Origin: a virus
DNA: 20,118 nucleotides
IMG/VR virus record: IMGVR_UViG_3300017765_000104
Coordinates: 1 to 20,118 of that record
Reading direction: 5' to 3' (one strand)
Shown here: one piece after another, positions 13,267-20,118 of the stretch
Layout: every line of letters starts with the position of its first letter
Numbering within the stretch: the first letter of the stretch is position 1
The notes under the pieces: generated by a model
Databases searched by the model: none
Told to the model about the DNA's origin: nothing
What the model saw: only the letters and a program-made list of their open reading frames with translations
Program-made: the position numbers and the translations under genes

Positions 13267-16200
13267 TTGAGCAGCATGAATGGCAACCTGACTTATACAT
13301 CGGGTAAATACACGGTCAGAGCGGGTGTATACGAGGCTCCTAGCGAGTCTTTAGATGAGGATGATCTATCAGGCCCAGTAATGGTTAAAACGTCTGTAGA
13401 GCGTTCTCAGCGGTTTAACAAGGTCACAGGGATGTATATAGCGCCGACTGATAACCACAAGTCGGTAGAGTTTCCACCAGTACAACTGACTGCGGCCTTA
13501 CAGCGTGACAATAACGAAACGCTAGTCCGCAATATTGCATTACCGATGACCAATACCAGCTATATGGCGCAGCGTATTGCGAACAAGTTGGTGCAGCTAA
13601 GTGACCAGCAGAAGGTCATAACGTTCCCAGCCAATCTGTCTGGATTGCGGGTAGCCGTGGGTGATCGTGTAAGCATTACCCTTAGCGATTTGGGATATTC
13701 CAACAAAGTATTCCGCTGCGTTGGTTGGTCGTTCTCGGAGTCTAATGCTAATGGCGTTAATCTAACTCTGATCGAGGATGATTCTGCAAGCTATGCTGAT
13801 CCTGCTGTTTCTGCATACTCAACAGTCAGCGCGACTGGTGTAATCACGGCAGGGTTTCCGGGCGTACCCGATCCCAGTAACTTAACCGCTACGGCTGGCT
13901 TAAAGAACATTGAATTAAATTGGACTAACCCCACCGAGACCAGCCTGTTTACGGAAATTGCGATTTATTCATCGCCAAACTCTAGTTGGGCAAGTCGCAT
14001 TCTGATCGGTCGCGTTCGCGGCACTCAGTTTATACACGATGCGTCAAACGCCGCTGACTCCATTACCGCTGGCGACCAACGATACTACTGGGTTCAAGCA
14101 TTAGCTTACGGGACTGGCGCTGGTTTCGGCGTTGTTTCAGACAGAAACCCAGACAACGACACTAGCACGATTAGCGCCACGGCTGGGGTCAATGATCCCA
14201 ATTATACGGATGTCGTTAACAACGTCCCCGCGCAGGAAGCGCCGTCTGGTCTAACACTGACCGAAACCACTGTATTGGGTAATGACGGTTCGGTTTTGCC
14301 AGCGATTCGGGTGTCATGGACTGCGCCCACTGCAAATACTTATGTCAGCCACTACGACGTTGAATTTAAGAGAACGTCACAAGGCGAAATTGACTACGGG
14401 CAAGTCACCGACTCGTACACGGCCACTATTGACTACGGTTCTGTTGCTACGGCTACCACTGTTGAGTTGAATTACGGCGGCGTTAACGAGGCCATCAGCG
14501 GCGCGGGTACAGCATTCTCATCAGTCAACGTTCATGGCGTTTCGACTGTCATCTCAGGGATGCAAGAGCTAGAAGAATTTACCGTCCGAGTAAAAGCGGT
14601 CACAGTTGTAGGCACAACGTCAGGAACCATAACCGGCGCGATCACCTTGCAGGGCGATCAGACTGCGCCGGGTATACCGGGATCAATTACCGCTACTGGC
14701 GGCATTCAGCAAATTAAGCTGAACTGGGACAATCCAAGCGATTCAGATTTAGCGTATGTCGAGATATACGAAAACGACACCGACAACCGTGCCACATCTT
14801 CGCTGATTGTTCAGACCAGAGCAGACCAGCATACGGTTTCGGGATTAGGTAACTCGGTTACTAAATACTACTGGCTAAGAAGCGCAGACCGATCCGGTAA
14901 CGTTTCTGGGTTCAGCGCATCTGTAAACGCGACCACGCAAAAGGTCGCAATGAATGATTTGGCGCAAGACGTTCTTGATGAGTTTGCTGCCGGTGATGCC
15001 TTTGGTATTGAGCCGGTCAGCACCCTATCCGGCGTCACAGGCTCGCATGTTGGTCAGATTAAACTATTAACTACGACCGACACGTTGCACGTTTGGACTG
15101 GTTCGGCGTGGTCAACTGACTTATTCACTGCATCGAACGTAGACCCCGGTTCGATTACTGCGGCATCGTTTGCTAGTGGTGTAGAGCCAATATCAGCTGT
15201 CAGCAGCTTGCCGTCGCCTACGGGATACACTGGGCCGAATATCGTATTCCTGACCACTGACAAGAAACTGTACAGGCATGACAGCTCGGTTCCTGAGTTT
15301 ACTACTCTGATCAACGCCAGTGATTTGACTGGCACGTTTGATAGCGACCAGTTCCCTAACAGTCTGCGACCCGTTGAGGTTTTGGGGGCGTTACCGACTA
15401 CCGGCAACACTCAAGGCCGGACGGTACTTCTTACAACTGACAACAAGCTTTACAGGTACACCGGCACATCATTTACAACGGCAATATCTGCGGCTGATCT
15501 CAGCGACCAGCTAAATGTCGCCACGCAGGTGGTCGGTGAATTGCCTGTATCGAACGCGAATGCAGGTCTCAGAAATAGTGGTATCACTATCAACGCAGAC
15601 GGGTCACTGAGCGGGGCCGGTGCAGGTAATGTAACCCTTTCTGGCATAGGGGCTGGCGCACTAGCAGCGCAGAATACGGTAAACCTAGCAACTCAAGTTG
15701 CCGGTGAACTATCAGCAGCTTACGCAGCGGCAGGTCTAAAGAATTCCAACGTCACGATAAACGCGGATGGTACGTTAGGCGGCGCTGGTTCTGGGCAGGT
15801 TTCTCTAAGCGGTATCGGGGCGGGTGCGCTTGCATCGCTCAACAACATCACCGAAACAGAGATAACCGACGGGTCGATCACTACACCTAAGATCGCAGCG
15901 GGCCAGATTACAGCGGCCAAATTAAACGCCTCAGAGGTCTTTGCTGACTCGGTAGTGGCGTCCAACATCGCAGCTAATTCGGTCACAGCGGCTAATATCA
16001 AGTCTGTACTGGTGTCTACTGATAAGTTGGTTGCGGATCAGATTGCAGCGAACACGATCACATCGGATTTGATCGCAAGCCGGACTATTTTGGCCGGTAA
16101 CATCGTTGCTGACACTTTGACCGGCAATGAGATTTCGGCGAATTCGGTAAATGCTGACCGCCTAGTTGCGAACAGTATCACCGCAGGAAAGATTGCAGCT

Positions 16201-16926
16201 GGAACCATAACTGCAACTGAGATATCAACCGGCACTTTGACCGCAAACAAGCTCAACGTTTCTGAGATTTTCGGAGATACGGCGGTAATTGGCGCGATTC
16301 AAGCATCATCGATCACAACGGCGGCGGTTGTTGCTGCTATTGGTACGTTTGAATTCATCCAGTCGGATAACATCCAGTCGAATGCGATCACGGCGGGCAA
16401 GCTGGCCACATCTAATGTTGTAACGTCCAGCGCACAAATATCTGACGGTATTATTACTAACGCCAAGATCGGCAACACGATCCAATCGTCAAACTACTCA
16501 GCGGGTTCTGCTGGCTGGATTATTAACAAGAATGGTGACGCTGAATTCAACGGCGTTGTTCTAAGCCGGAATCTTATTGTTGCGAACGGTACTTATTATC
16601 CAAGCGACCAAACGACCACATTTTCAGGCGATATAAATACGCTGGCGACGTTCTTTATTGAGGGCGTGTATACCGGCGGCTTTACCGCATGGGGCGGGTC
16701 AAACTCTACCCTACTTTGTAACGTCGAGATGGGCGGCAGCTTCTACACCAACGTTGGCTATCAAACCACCTCGATGCTGGGGCCGGTCGCTACCATTTTA
16801 CCTTTGACCAAGTTTCAAGGCACGCAAGGCTTTACGCTAAAGATTGAGATGGTCGGTAGGCACGTTGCTGGCTGGGGTGCGCCGAGTGATTTAACGCTAA
16901 GCTGGAAAATCTACAAGGTAACGTAA
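13267..16926 (+). CDS. Tail hub/tip protein, large C-terminal part with FN3 repeats
   Basis: Coding sense in this frame extends upstream to about 13204; TTG 13267 has no SD and is unlikely to be a true start. Numbering from 13267 (1219 residues): hub core to about 190 (QRFNKVTGMYIAPTDNHKS, VAVGDRVSITLSDLGY); three fibronectin type III-like domains at about 196-310, 323-464 and 465-560; three modules with TTDxKLYR at 582-748; two 56-residue repeats at 750-861; a long stretch of 'I-T-x-x-x-I' repeats at about 862-1072; then GWIINKNGDAEFNGVVLSR, the usual end phrase of central tail tip proteins, and a beta-rich C-terminal domain. It forms the central tail tip that contacts the host surface, by analogy with lambda gpJ. 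Confidence 0.85.
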   Translation: MSSMNGNLTYTSGKYTVRAGVYEAPSESLDEDDLSGPVMVKTSVERSQRFNKVTGMYIAPTDNHKSVEFPPVQLTAALQRDNNETLVRNIALPMTNTSYMAQRIANKLVQLSDQQKVITFPANLSGLRVAVGDRVSITLSDLGYSNKVFRCVGWSFSESNANGVNLTLIEDDSASYADPAVSAYSTVSATGVITAGFPGVPDPSNLTATAGLKNIELNWTNPTETSLFTEIAIYSSPNSSWASRILIGRVRGTQFIHDASNAADSITAGDQRYYWVQALAYGTGAGFGVVSDRNPDNDTSTISATAGVNDPNYTDVVNNVPAQEAPSGLTLTETTVLGNDGSVLPAIRVSWTAPTANTYVSHYDVEFKRTSQGEIDYGQVTDSYTATIDYGSVATATTVELNYGGVNEAISGAGTAFSSVNVHGVSTVISGMQELEEFTVRVKAVTVVGTTSGTITGAITLQGDQTAPGIPGSITATGGIQQIKLNWDNPSDSDLAYVEIYENDTDNRATSSLIVQTRADQHTVSGLGNSVTKYYWLRSADRSGNVSGFSASVNATTQKVAMNDLAQDVLDEFAAGDAFGIEPVSTLSGVTGSHVGQIKLLTTTDTLHVWTGSAWSTDLFTASNVDPGSITAASFASGVEPISAVSSLPSPTGYTGPNIVFLTTDKKLYRHDSSVPEFTTLINASDLTGTFDSDQFPNSLRPVEVLGALPTTGNTQGRTVLLTTDNKLYRYTGTSFTTAISAADLSDQLNVATQVVGELPVSNANAGLRNSGITINADGSLSGAGAGNVTLSGIGAGALAAQNTVNLATQVAGELSAAYAAAGLKNSNVTINADGTLGGAGSGQVSLSGIGAGALASLNNITETEITDGSITTPKIAAGQITAAKLNASEVFADSVVASNIAANSVTAANIKSVLVSTDKLVADQIAANTITSDLIASRTILAGNIVADTLTGNEISANSVNADRLVANSITAGKIAAGTITATEISTGTLTANKLNVSEIFGDTAVIGAIQASSITTAAVVAAIGTFEFIQSDNIQSNAITAGKLATSNVVTSSAQISDGIITNAKIGNTIQSSNYSAGSAGWIINKNGDAEFNGVVLSRNLIVANGTYYPSDQTTTFSGDINTLATFFIEGVYTGGFTAWGGSNSTLLCNVEMGGSFYTNVGYQTTSMLGPVATILPLTKFQGTQGFTLKIEMVGRHVAGWGAPSDLTLSWKIYKVT
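15010..15510 (+). repeat. Three tandem TTDxKLYR modules in the tail hub
   Basis: Three protein-level repeats of about 58-61 residues begin at 15010, 15184 and 15367. Each has EPVS/EPIS/RPVEV followed by LP or LS, then TG, a strand ending LTTDxKLYR (degenerate LTTTDTLHVW in the first) and a TTLINASDL or TTAISAADL segment. The pattern is a short beta module, with the first copy most diverged. Confidence 0.72.
15514..15849 (+). repeat. Two tandem 56-residue repeats in the tail hub
   Basis: Copy 1 (15514-15681) starts NVATQVVGEL and copy 2 (15682-15849) starts NLATQVAGEL. Both share AGLRNS/AGLKNS, TINADGSL/TINADGTL and LSGIGAGALA. The period is exactly 168 bases. The DNA has diverged more than the protein, which suggests an old duplication kept for structure. 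Confidence 0.85.
15850..16480 (+). repeat. I-T/S-x-x-x-I repeat array in the tail hub
   Basis: Successive short units such as ITDGSITTPKIAAGQITAAKL, SNIAANSVTAANIKS, DQIAANTITSDLIAS, NEISANSVNADRLVANSITAGKIAAG and TEISTGTLTANKL recur every 10-22 residues. This is the pattern of a triple-stranded beta-helix or spiral shaft found in central tail fibre regions. Confidence 0.75.
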
Positions 16927-17081
16927 TGACGTTAATTGATGGTTATGAAAACGAGTCGGGTATTTTTCTGCACTACACGATGGTTGATGGTGAACGTGCA
17001 ATAATAGACATTAAATTCTACCCGCCCGATGATCCTGAATTCGCATGGGCATTAGAACAACTGAGAAACTTAGAGGGCTGA
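16926..17081 (+). CDS. 51-residue hypothetical between hub and fibre genes
   Basis: This small frame starts at ATG 16926 in the TAATG overlap with the hub stop and ends at TGA 17079-17081, one base before the next ATG. Its sequence (MTLIDGYENESGIFLHYTMV, then DIKFYPPDDPEFAWALEQLR) has a normal mixed composition and predicts a short beta-hairpin plus helix. The seamless fit between two tail genes is the main evidence. No family is recognised; a tail-tip or fibre-attachment accessory is possible from position. Confidence 0.65.
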   Translation: MTLIDGYENESGIFLHYTMVDGERAIIDIKFYPPDDPEFAWALEQLRNLEG

Positions 17082-17082
17082 G

Positions 17083-19131
17083 ATGGCAACACAACTACAA
17101 ATCAGACGAGGCACCAGCACTCAGGTTGCCGCGTTTACCGGGGCTGAAGGTGAAATCGTTGTAAACACCACCAACGATTCGGTACACGTAAATGATGGTT
17201 CAACTGCTGGCGGCTTTGAGTTGGCCCGCGCTGACTTCAACAACATCTCGGCCAGCGCGACCCTAACCATCGGGACGCTGAATACCACGAACCTTGACTT
17301 AACAAATCTCGAAGTCACGAACATAAAAGCCAAAGATGGCACCGCTGCGGGGTCGATTGCTGACTCAACCGGCGTAGTGACTTTAATTAGCTCATCACTG
17401 ACAACTGCTGACATCACCACGCTGAAGATTGGCGGCACCACAGTAACCAGCACCGCCGCTGAGTTAAACATCTTAGACGGCGTTACCTCTACCGCTGCCG
17501 AGCTAAACATCCTAGATGGGGTGACGGCTACCACTGCTGAACTTAACCATGTGGACGGCGTAACTTCTGCCATACAGACTCAGATAGACGCTAAGGCACC
17601 TATTGCTAACCCGACGTTCACCGGCAGCGTGACTACCGGCGGCGCAGTAACAATCGACTTAGCAGACGGTGTTGCAGACGATGCTTATGCTTTAACTGTT
17701 CGGAACAATGAAGCAACTGACGGTAGAAACTACGGGTTGTGGGTTCGCGCTGGTAGCAACTCAAGCGATGAGTCCTTCAGCGTTAGAAACCATGACAACT
17801 CAGCGACCTATTTCAAGGTTCGCGGCGATGGCAACGTGGGCATCTCGACTACCGACATAAAAGAAAAATTATCTGTTAACGGCGCAGCAGTTTTTGACGG
17901 TAATCACGCCACTGGAACGAATGCTTATCGCGCTGCTCAAGGAGTGATGATTCATGCAGCTAGTTCCACTGGATTTGTCACGGCGGTTTCAAATGGGGCA
18001 AATGATGTTGACCTTCAACTAAGGGCGCTGAACGGAGGCGCAGCAAATAGCAACCAACTAGTGTTGGACAGCGAAGGCGGCGTGGGCATCGGCGTAACGC
18101 CAGCAGCAAACTTCGATGTGATGGCATCGGGTGCAAACCAGTGGTACATCCGAAACTCAGATGGCTCTGCGCAAAACAATGCAATTGTGTCACTGCGGAC
18201 AGGCGGGTATTCAAATATCGCCTTAGATGGCGCGACGGTTGATTTGAAAATTGCTGGTTCGTCAAAGTTACATGTGGACAGCAGCGGCGACCTTATACTT
18301 GCTGCCAATGCAACAGGTGCGGCATTAATCAAAGGCGTTTCAGGAGACCAAACAGATAGAAATGCTGGGGGTTATCCGCAATACACTTTTGTTGGTAATG
18401 AAGGCACAGGCATAAGAAGACCGTCTGCAAATGTTTTAGCGTTTGATACGGGTGGAGCAGAAGCCGCGCGATTTGACTCATCGCAAAATTTTCTTGTGGG
18501 GAAAAGCGCAACAACACAATCAACCGCTGGAACAGTGCTCTACAACAACGGGCAGATTTATGCGACTGCAAATGGGGCGCAAGTACAGGTTTTAACTAGA
18601 ACGTCAACTGATGGGAAAATCCAAATTTTCTATAAGGATTCTGCGGAAGTTGGCTTTATCGGAAGTGACGCAGCTACAGGCATATCTTTTACCAATATGT
18701 TCTCTGTCAATTCTGGCGTAGGGACATTTCTGCATCAAGTTGCTTCGGGGGCAGGAAACTCCGATCTCCGCTACACGACAAGTACTGGATTTGTCACATT
18801 TGATACGTCAAGCAGACTTGTTAAAGAAGACATAGAGGAGATCCCTTACGGGCTAGAAGCTATCAAAAAACTTTCTCCGAAAAGATATACAAGAACAGAC
18901 GGAGAAAAAGAGGTTGAGCTTGGCTTGATCGCGGATGAGGTCGTAGCGGTAATCCCCGAAGTCGTTGGAATCATGTCTAAATCAGTTTTCACCAAAGATG
19001 AATCCGATACTGAACAGGTGGCTGGTTCTGTTCGATATAGCAAGCTCACAGCCGTTTTGGTGAAAGCAATTCAAGAACAACAAACCCTTATTGAATCATT
19101 AACAGACCGCATAACGGCATTGGAGCAATAA
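17083..19131 (+). CDS. Tail fibre protein with C-terminal S74 self-cleaving chaperone
   Basis: This 682-residue protein (SD AGAGGG, ATG 17083) is the main candidate for receptor binding. Its N-terminus (TQLQIRRGTSTQVAAFTGAE, then GEIVVNTTNDSVHVNDGST) is like the Mtd-type N-terminal domain of tail fibres. Three 13-residue TAAELNILDGV repeats follow (about 122-160), then a long beta-rich shaft (GNVGISTTDIKEKLSVNGAA, GVGIGVTPAANFDV). The C-terminal 107 residues (from about 576, SSRLVKEDIEEI) match a peptidase S74 intramolecular chaperone: 'S-x-R-L-x-K-E-x-I', LSPKRY, GLIADEV, VRYSKLTAVLVKAIQE and a final coiled coil. Such domains trimerise the fibre and cut themselves off at the conserved Ser. 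Base and codon use shift in the last third. Confidence 0.88.
   Translation: MATQLQIRRGTSTQVAAFTGAEGEIVVNTTNDSVHVNDGSTAGGFELARADFNNISASATLTIGTLNTTNLDLTNLEVTNIKAKDGTAAGSIADSTGVVTLISSSLTTADITTLKIGGTTVTSTAAELNILDGVTSTAAELNILDGVTATTAELNHVDGVTSAIQTQIDAKAPIANPTFTGSVTTGGAVTIDLADGVADDAYALTVRNNEATDGRNYGLWVRAGSNSSDESFSVRNHDNSATYFKVRGDGNVGISTTDIKEKLSVNGAAVFDGNHATGTNAYRAAQGVMIHAASSTGFVTAVSNGANDVDLQLRALNGGAANSNQLVLDSEGGVGIGVTPAANFDVMASGANQWYIRNSDGSAQNNAIVSLRTGGYSNIALDGATVDLKIAGSSKLHVDSSGDLILAANATGAALIKGVSGDQTDRNAGGYPQYTFVGNEGTGIRRPSANVLAFDTGGAEAARFDSSQNFLVGKSATTQSTAGTVLYNNGQIYATANGAQVQVLTRTSTDGKIQIFYKDSAEVGFIGSDAATGISFTNMFSVNSGVGTFLHQVASGAGNSDLRYTTSTGFVTFDTSSRLVKEDIEEIPYGLEAIKKLSPKRYTRTDGEKEVELGLIADEVVAVIPEVVGIMSKSVFTKDESDTEQVAGSVRYSKLTAVLVKAIQEQQTLIESLTDRITALEQ
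17446..17562 (+). repeat. Three 39-base TAAELNILDGV repeats in the tail fibre
   Basis: Three in-frame units of 13 residues: TSTAAELNILDGV twice, then TATTAELNHVDGV. These occur in many phage long-tail-fibre shafts. The two exact protein copies differ in several synonymous bases, so they are not a recent duplication. Confidence 0.85.
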
Positions 19132-19132
19132 A

Positions 19133-19462
19133 ATGGCAGCAACATGGACAGTATCCACAATGGAACGAACCCTAACCGACGGCGACCTAAGCGACGTTGT
19201 AACTGTGCTCCACTGGCAATGTATCGACAGTGAGACAGTGGATGACGTAACGCACTCAGGCCGATGCTACGGCACTGTGGGGCTAGAAGCACCAGATGCG
19301 GACAGCTTTACTGCTTACGCAGACATTTCTCACGATGATGCTGTAGAATGGGCGAAATCTGCTCTCGGCGAAGAAGCGGTATCTCAGTATGAGGATAGCG
19401 TTGCTAGCCAGATAGAATTATCCAAGAATCCAGTTCAAGCGAGTGGTACACCGTGGAATTAG
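19133..19462 (+). CDS. 109-residue hypothetical (DUF7936-like), after the fibre gene
   Basis: ATG 19133 follows the fibre stop after one base, with SD TTGGAGC. The protein has MAATWTVSTMERTLTDGDLS, VLHWQCIDSETVDD, a GTVGLEAPDADSFTAYADIS segment, DDAVEWAKSALGEEAV, and a C-terminus KNPVQASGTPW. This pattern ('W-T-x-x-x-x-E-R', 'H-W', 'G-T-V', 'W-x-x-x-x-L-G', ending 'P-V-x-x-S-G-x-P-W') matches a small family that I recall from marine phages as DUF7936; not checked. Function unknown. Position after the fibre suggests a fibre or tail accessory. There is no membrane segment. Confidence 0.75.
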   Translation: MAATWTVSTMERTLTDGDLSDVVTVLHWQCIDSETVDDVTHSGRCYGTVGLEAPDADSFTAYADISHDDAVEWAKSALGEEAVSQYEDSVASQIELSKNPVQASGTPWN

Positions 19463-19614
19463 TCGAAATCATTGCCCTGTTACCTACGTTATCGGTTTTG
19501 TGTTCTGCGATTTGCGCGGCAACCCCGACCCCGAAAGATGATGCGATATATGCCAAGTATATCTATCCGGCTATTGAGTACATTGCTTTGAATTTTGGGA
19601 AAGCTAAAGAATGA
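19453..19614 (+). CDS. 53-residue membrane protein
   Basis: GTG 19453 opens a frame overlapping the previous gene by 10 bases and ending at TGA 19612-19614. The sequence MELVEIIALLPTLSVLCSAI has one hydrophobic segment (about 4-22), followed by CAATPTPKDD and a C-terminal helix with YIYPAIEYIALNFGKAKE. Short proteins with the phrase CAATPTPKDD are, from memory, common downstream of tail genes in marine phages. No function is known. The SD is weak, so translation may depend on coupling. A holin-like or membrane accessory role is possible. Confidence 0.68.
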   Translation: MELVEIIALLPTLSVLCSAICAATPTPKDDAIYAKYIYPAIEYIALNFGKAKE

Positions 19615-19832
19615 CCCAAGAAGAGCGCAATCTGGCCTTAGATGCCCTCGAACGCATCGCAAAACATGAAGAAGTTTGTGGTCGGCGATGGGGTGAGGCA
19701 TTGACCGAGTTAAAACAACTGCGGTCGGCCACTGACGCTCACGCTGCGAGATGGGAAAAGCTTGCTTGGTTAGTAATCACAACAGCCCTTGCAACGGCTG
19801 CAACAGTAATCACAACACATTTTGTGGGGTAA
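19611..19832 (+). CDS. 73-residue protein with C-terminal TM segment
   Basis: ATG 19611 overlaps the previous stop in ATGA. The N-terminal 45 residues form a charged helix (NLALDALERIAKHEEVCGRR, then WGEALTELKQLRSATD). Residues 50-70 (KLAWLVITTALATAATVITT) are one membrane segment close to the C-terminus, so it is probably tail-anchored with the coil in the cytoplasm. One Cys at 23 precedes RRWGEAL. Family unknown; the next gene has the reverse layout (TM first, coil after), suggesting that the two may work together. Lysis or superinfection roles are possible but not shown. Confidence 0.72.
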   Translation: MTQEERNLALDALERIAKHEEVCGRRWGEALTELKQLRSATDAHAARWEKLAWLVITTALATAATVITTHFVG

Positions 19833-19834
19833 AT

Positions 19835-20118
19835 ATGTCCGAACAAAACACGGTGAAGATTCCGACCTTTTTGCTACCAATCGGTGCCGCTGCGGTATCG
19901 CTGGCCGTCGCATGGGGAGTTTTACAATCTAACGTAGCTCACGCGACAGAAGACCGCGAACGCATACAAATCATAGCGGAGGAAGCCGCAAAAAAAGCAG
20001 CAGCCAACGGTCAAGCGCAAGCAGTGACGGACGCCCGTCTGGACGCTATCGTTGCGAGCCTCGAGAAGCAGGAACAGATCAGCGAGAAAACAAACGAGCA
20101 GATCAGTGTTCTGGTTCA
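19835..20118 (+). CDS. TM/coiled-coil protein, cut by the window end
   Basis: ATG 19835 (GGGG SD at 19826-19829) opens a frame that continues without stop to the window edge (94 complete codons). Residues 11-31 (TFLLPIGAAAVSLAVAWGVL) are a membrane segment. The rest is a charged helix rich in Ala, Glu and Gln (EEAAKKAAANGQAQAVTDAR, then LEKQEQISEKTNEQISVLV), a probable coiled coil. The layout is like that of i-spanins or phage holin-accessory proteins, and like the 96-residue protein near the start of the window. The C-terminus is not visible. Confidence 0.72.
   Translation, partial: MSEQNTVKIPTFLLPIGAAAVSLAVAWGVLQSNVAHATEDRERIQIIAEEAAKKAAANGQAQAVTDARLDAIVASLEKQEQISEKTNEQISVLV

Noticed and set aside
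17083-19131. Possible diversity-generating retroelement, prompted by the Mtd-like N-terminus.
   Set aside because: No reverse transcriptase gene, template repeat or C-type lectin variable region is visible; the C-terminus is an S74 chaperone instead.
1-20118. tRNA genes, CRISPR arrays, IS elements, attachment sites.
   Set aside because: I saw no cloverleaf-like segments, regularly spaced direct repeats, transposase or terminal inverted repeats; nearly all sequence is filled by phage genes.

Overview
The window reads as the late (virion and lysis) half of a tailed double-stranded DNA phage with a long non-contractile tail, a siphovirus-like member of Caudoviricetes. Every gene I can support is on the + strand, and most are joined by start/stop overlaps of a few bases, as in one long late operon. 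The sequence itself does not name a host. Several small proteins (a 3-TM gene-transfer-agent type holin, a Lys-rich 24-residue peptide, a short protein ending in AAYWADKVKW) resemble ones I recall from uncultured marine phages of proteobacteria, so an aquatic proteobacterial phage or environmental viral contig is my best guess. I see no integrase, repressor, replication gene, tRNA or CRISPR array.

Layout: (1) 1-939, the tail of an unidentified gene, a holin-like protein, a TM/coiled-coil protein and a small hypothetical protein. (2) 939-2481, terminase small and large subunits. (3) 2481-6580, portal, SPP1 gp7/Mu F-like head protein, an 88-residue hypothetical with a 24-residue Lys-rich ORF nested in another frame, scaffold, and major capsid protein, which is followed by a UUCG hairpin terminator. 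(4) 6636-8201, connector genes: a small hypothetical, a head-tail adaptor carrying a canonical EF-hand loop, a neck/virion-morphogenesis protein and a tail terminator. (5) 8213-10717, tail tube, tail assembly chaperone with a -1 frameshift site and its downstream frame, and a short tape measure. (6) 10714-16926, distal tail proteins, a DUF6950/NlpC-like cysteine protein and a very large tail hub with FN3 and repeat modules, whose reading frame is broken at an A4 run near 13200. (7) 16926-19462, a 51-residue protein, a tail fibre with a C-terminal S74 intramolecular chaperone, and a short hypothetical. (8) 19453-20118, three consecutive small membrane proteins, the last cut by the window end.

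The genes form a complete packaging and morphogenesis pathway: terminase loads DNA through the portal into a capsid built on the scaffold, the connector proteins close the head, the chaperone and tape measure assemble the tube, and the hub and fibre form the tip that meets the host. Membrane-protein genes flank this block on both sides. The signals I consider most worth following are the tail-chaperone frameshift cassette (slippery A AAA AAC plus a nested stem-loop), the 1-nt frame break in the hub gene, the dual-coded purine-rich tract holding the Lys-rich mini-gene, and the EF-hand loop in a head-tail adaptor. I did not find evidence of a wholly new defence or mobile system. There is no gene-free stretch longer than about 60 bases.
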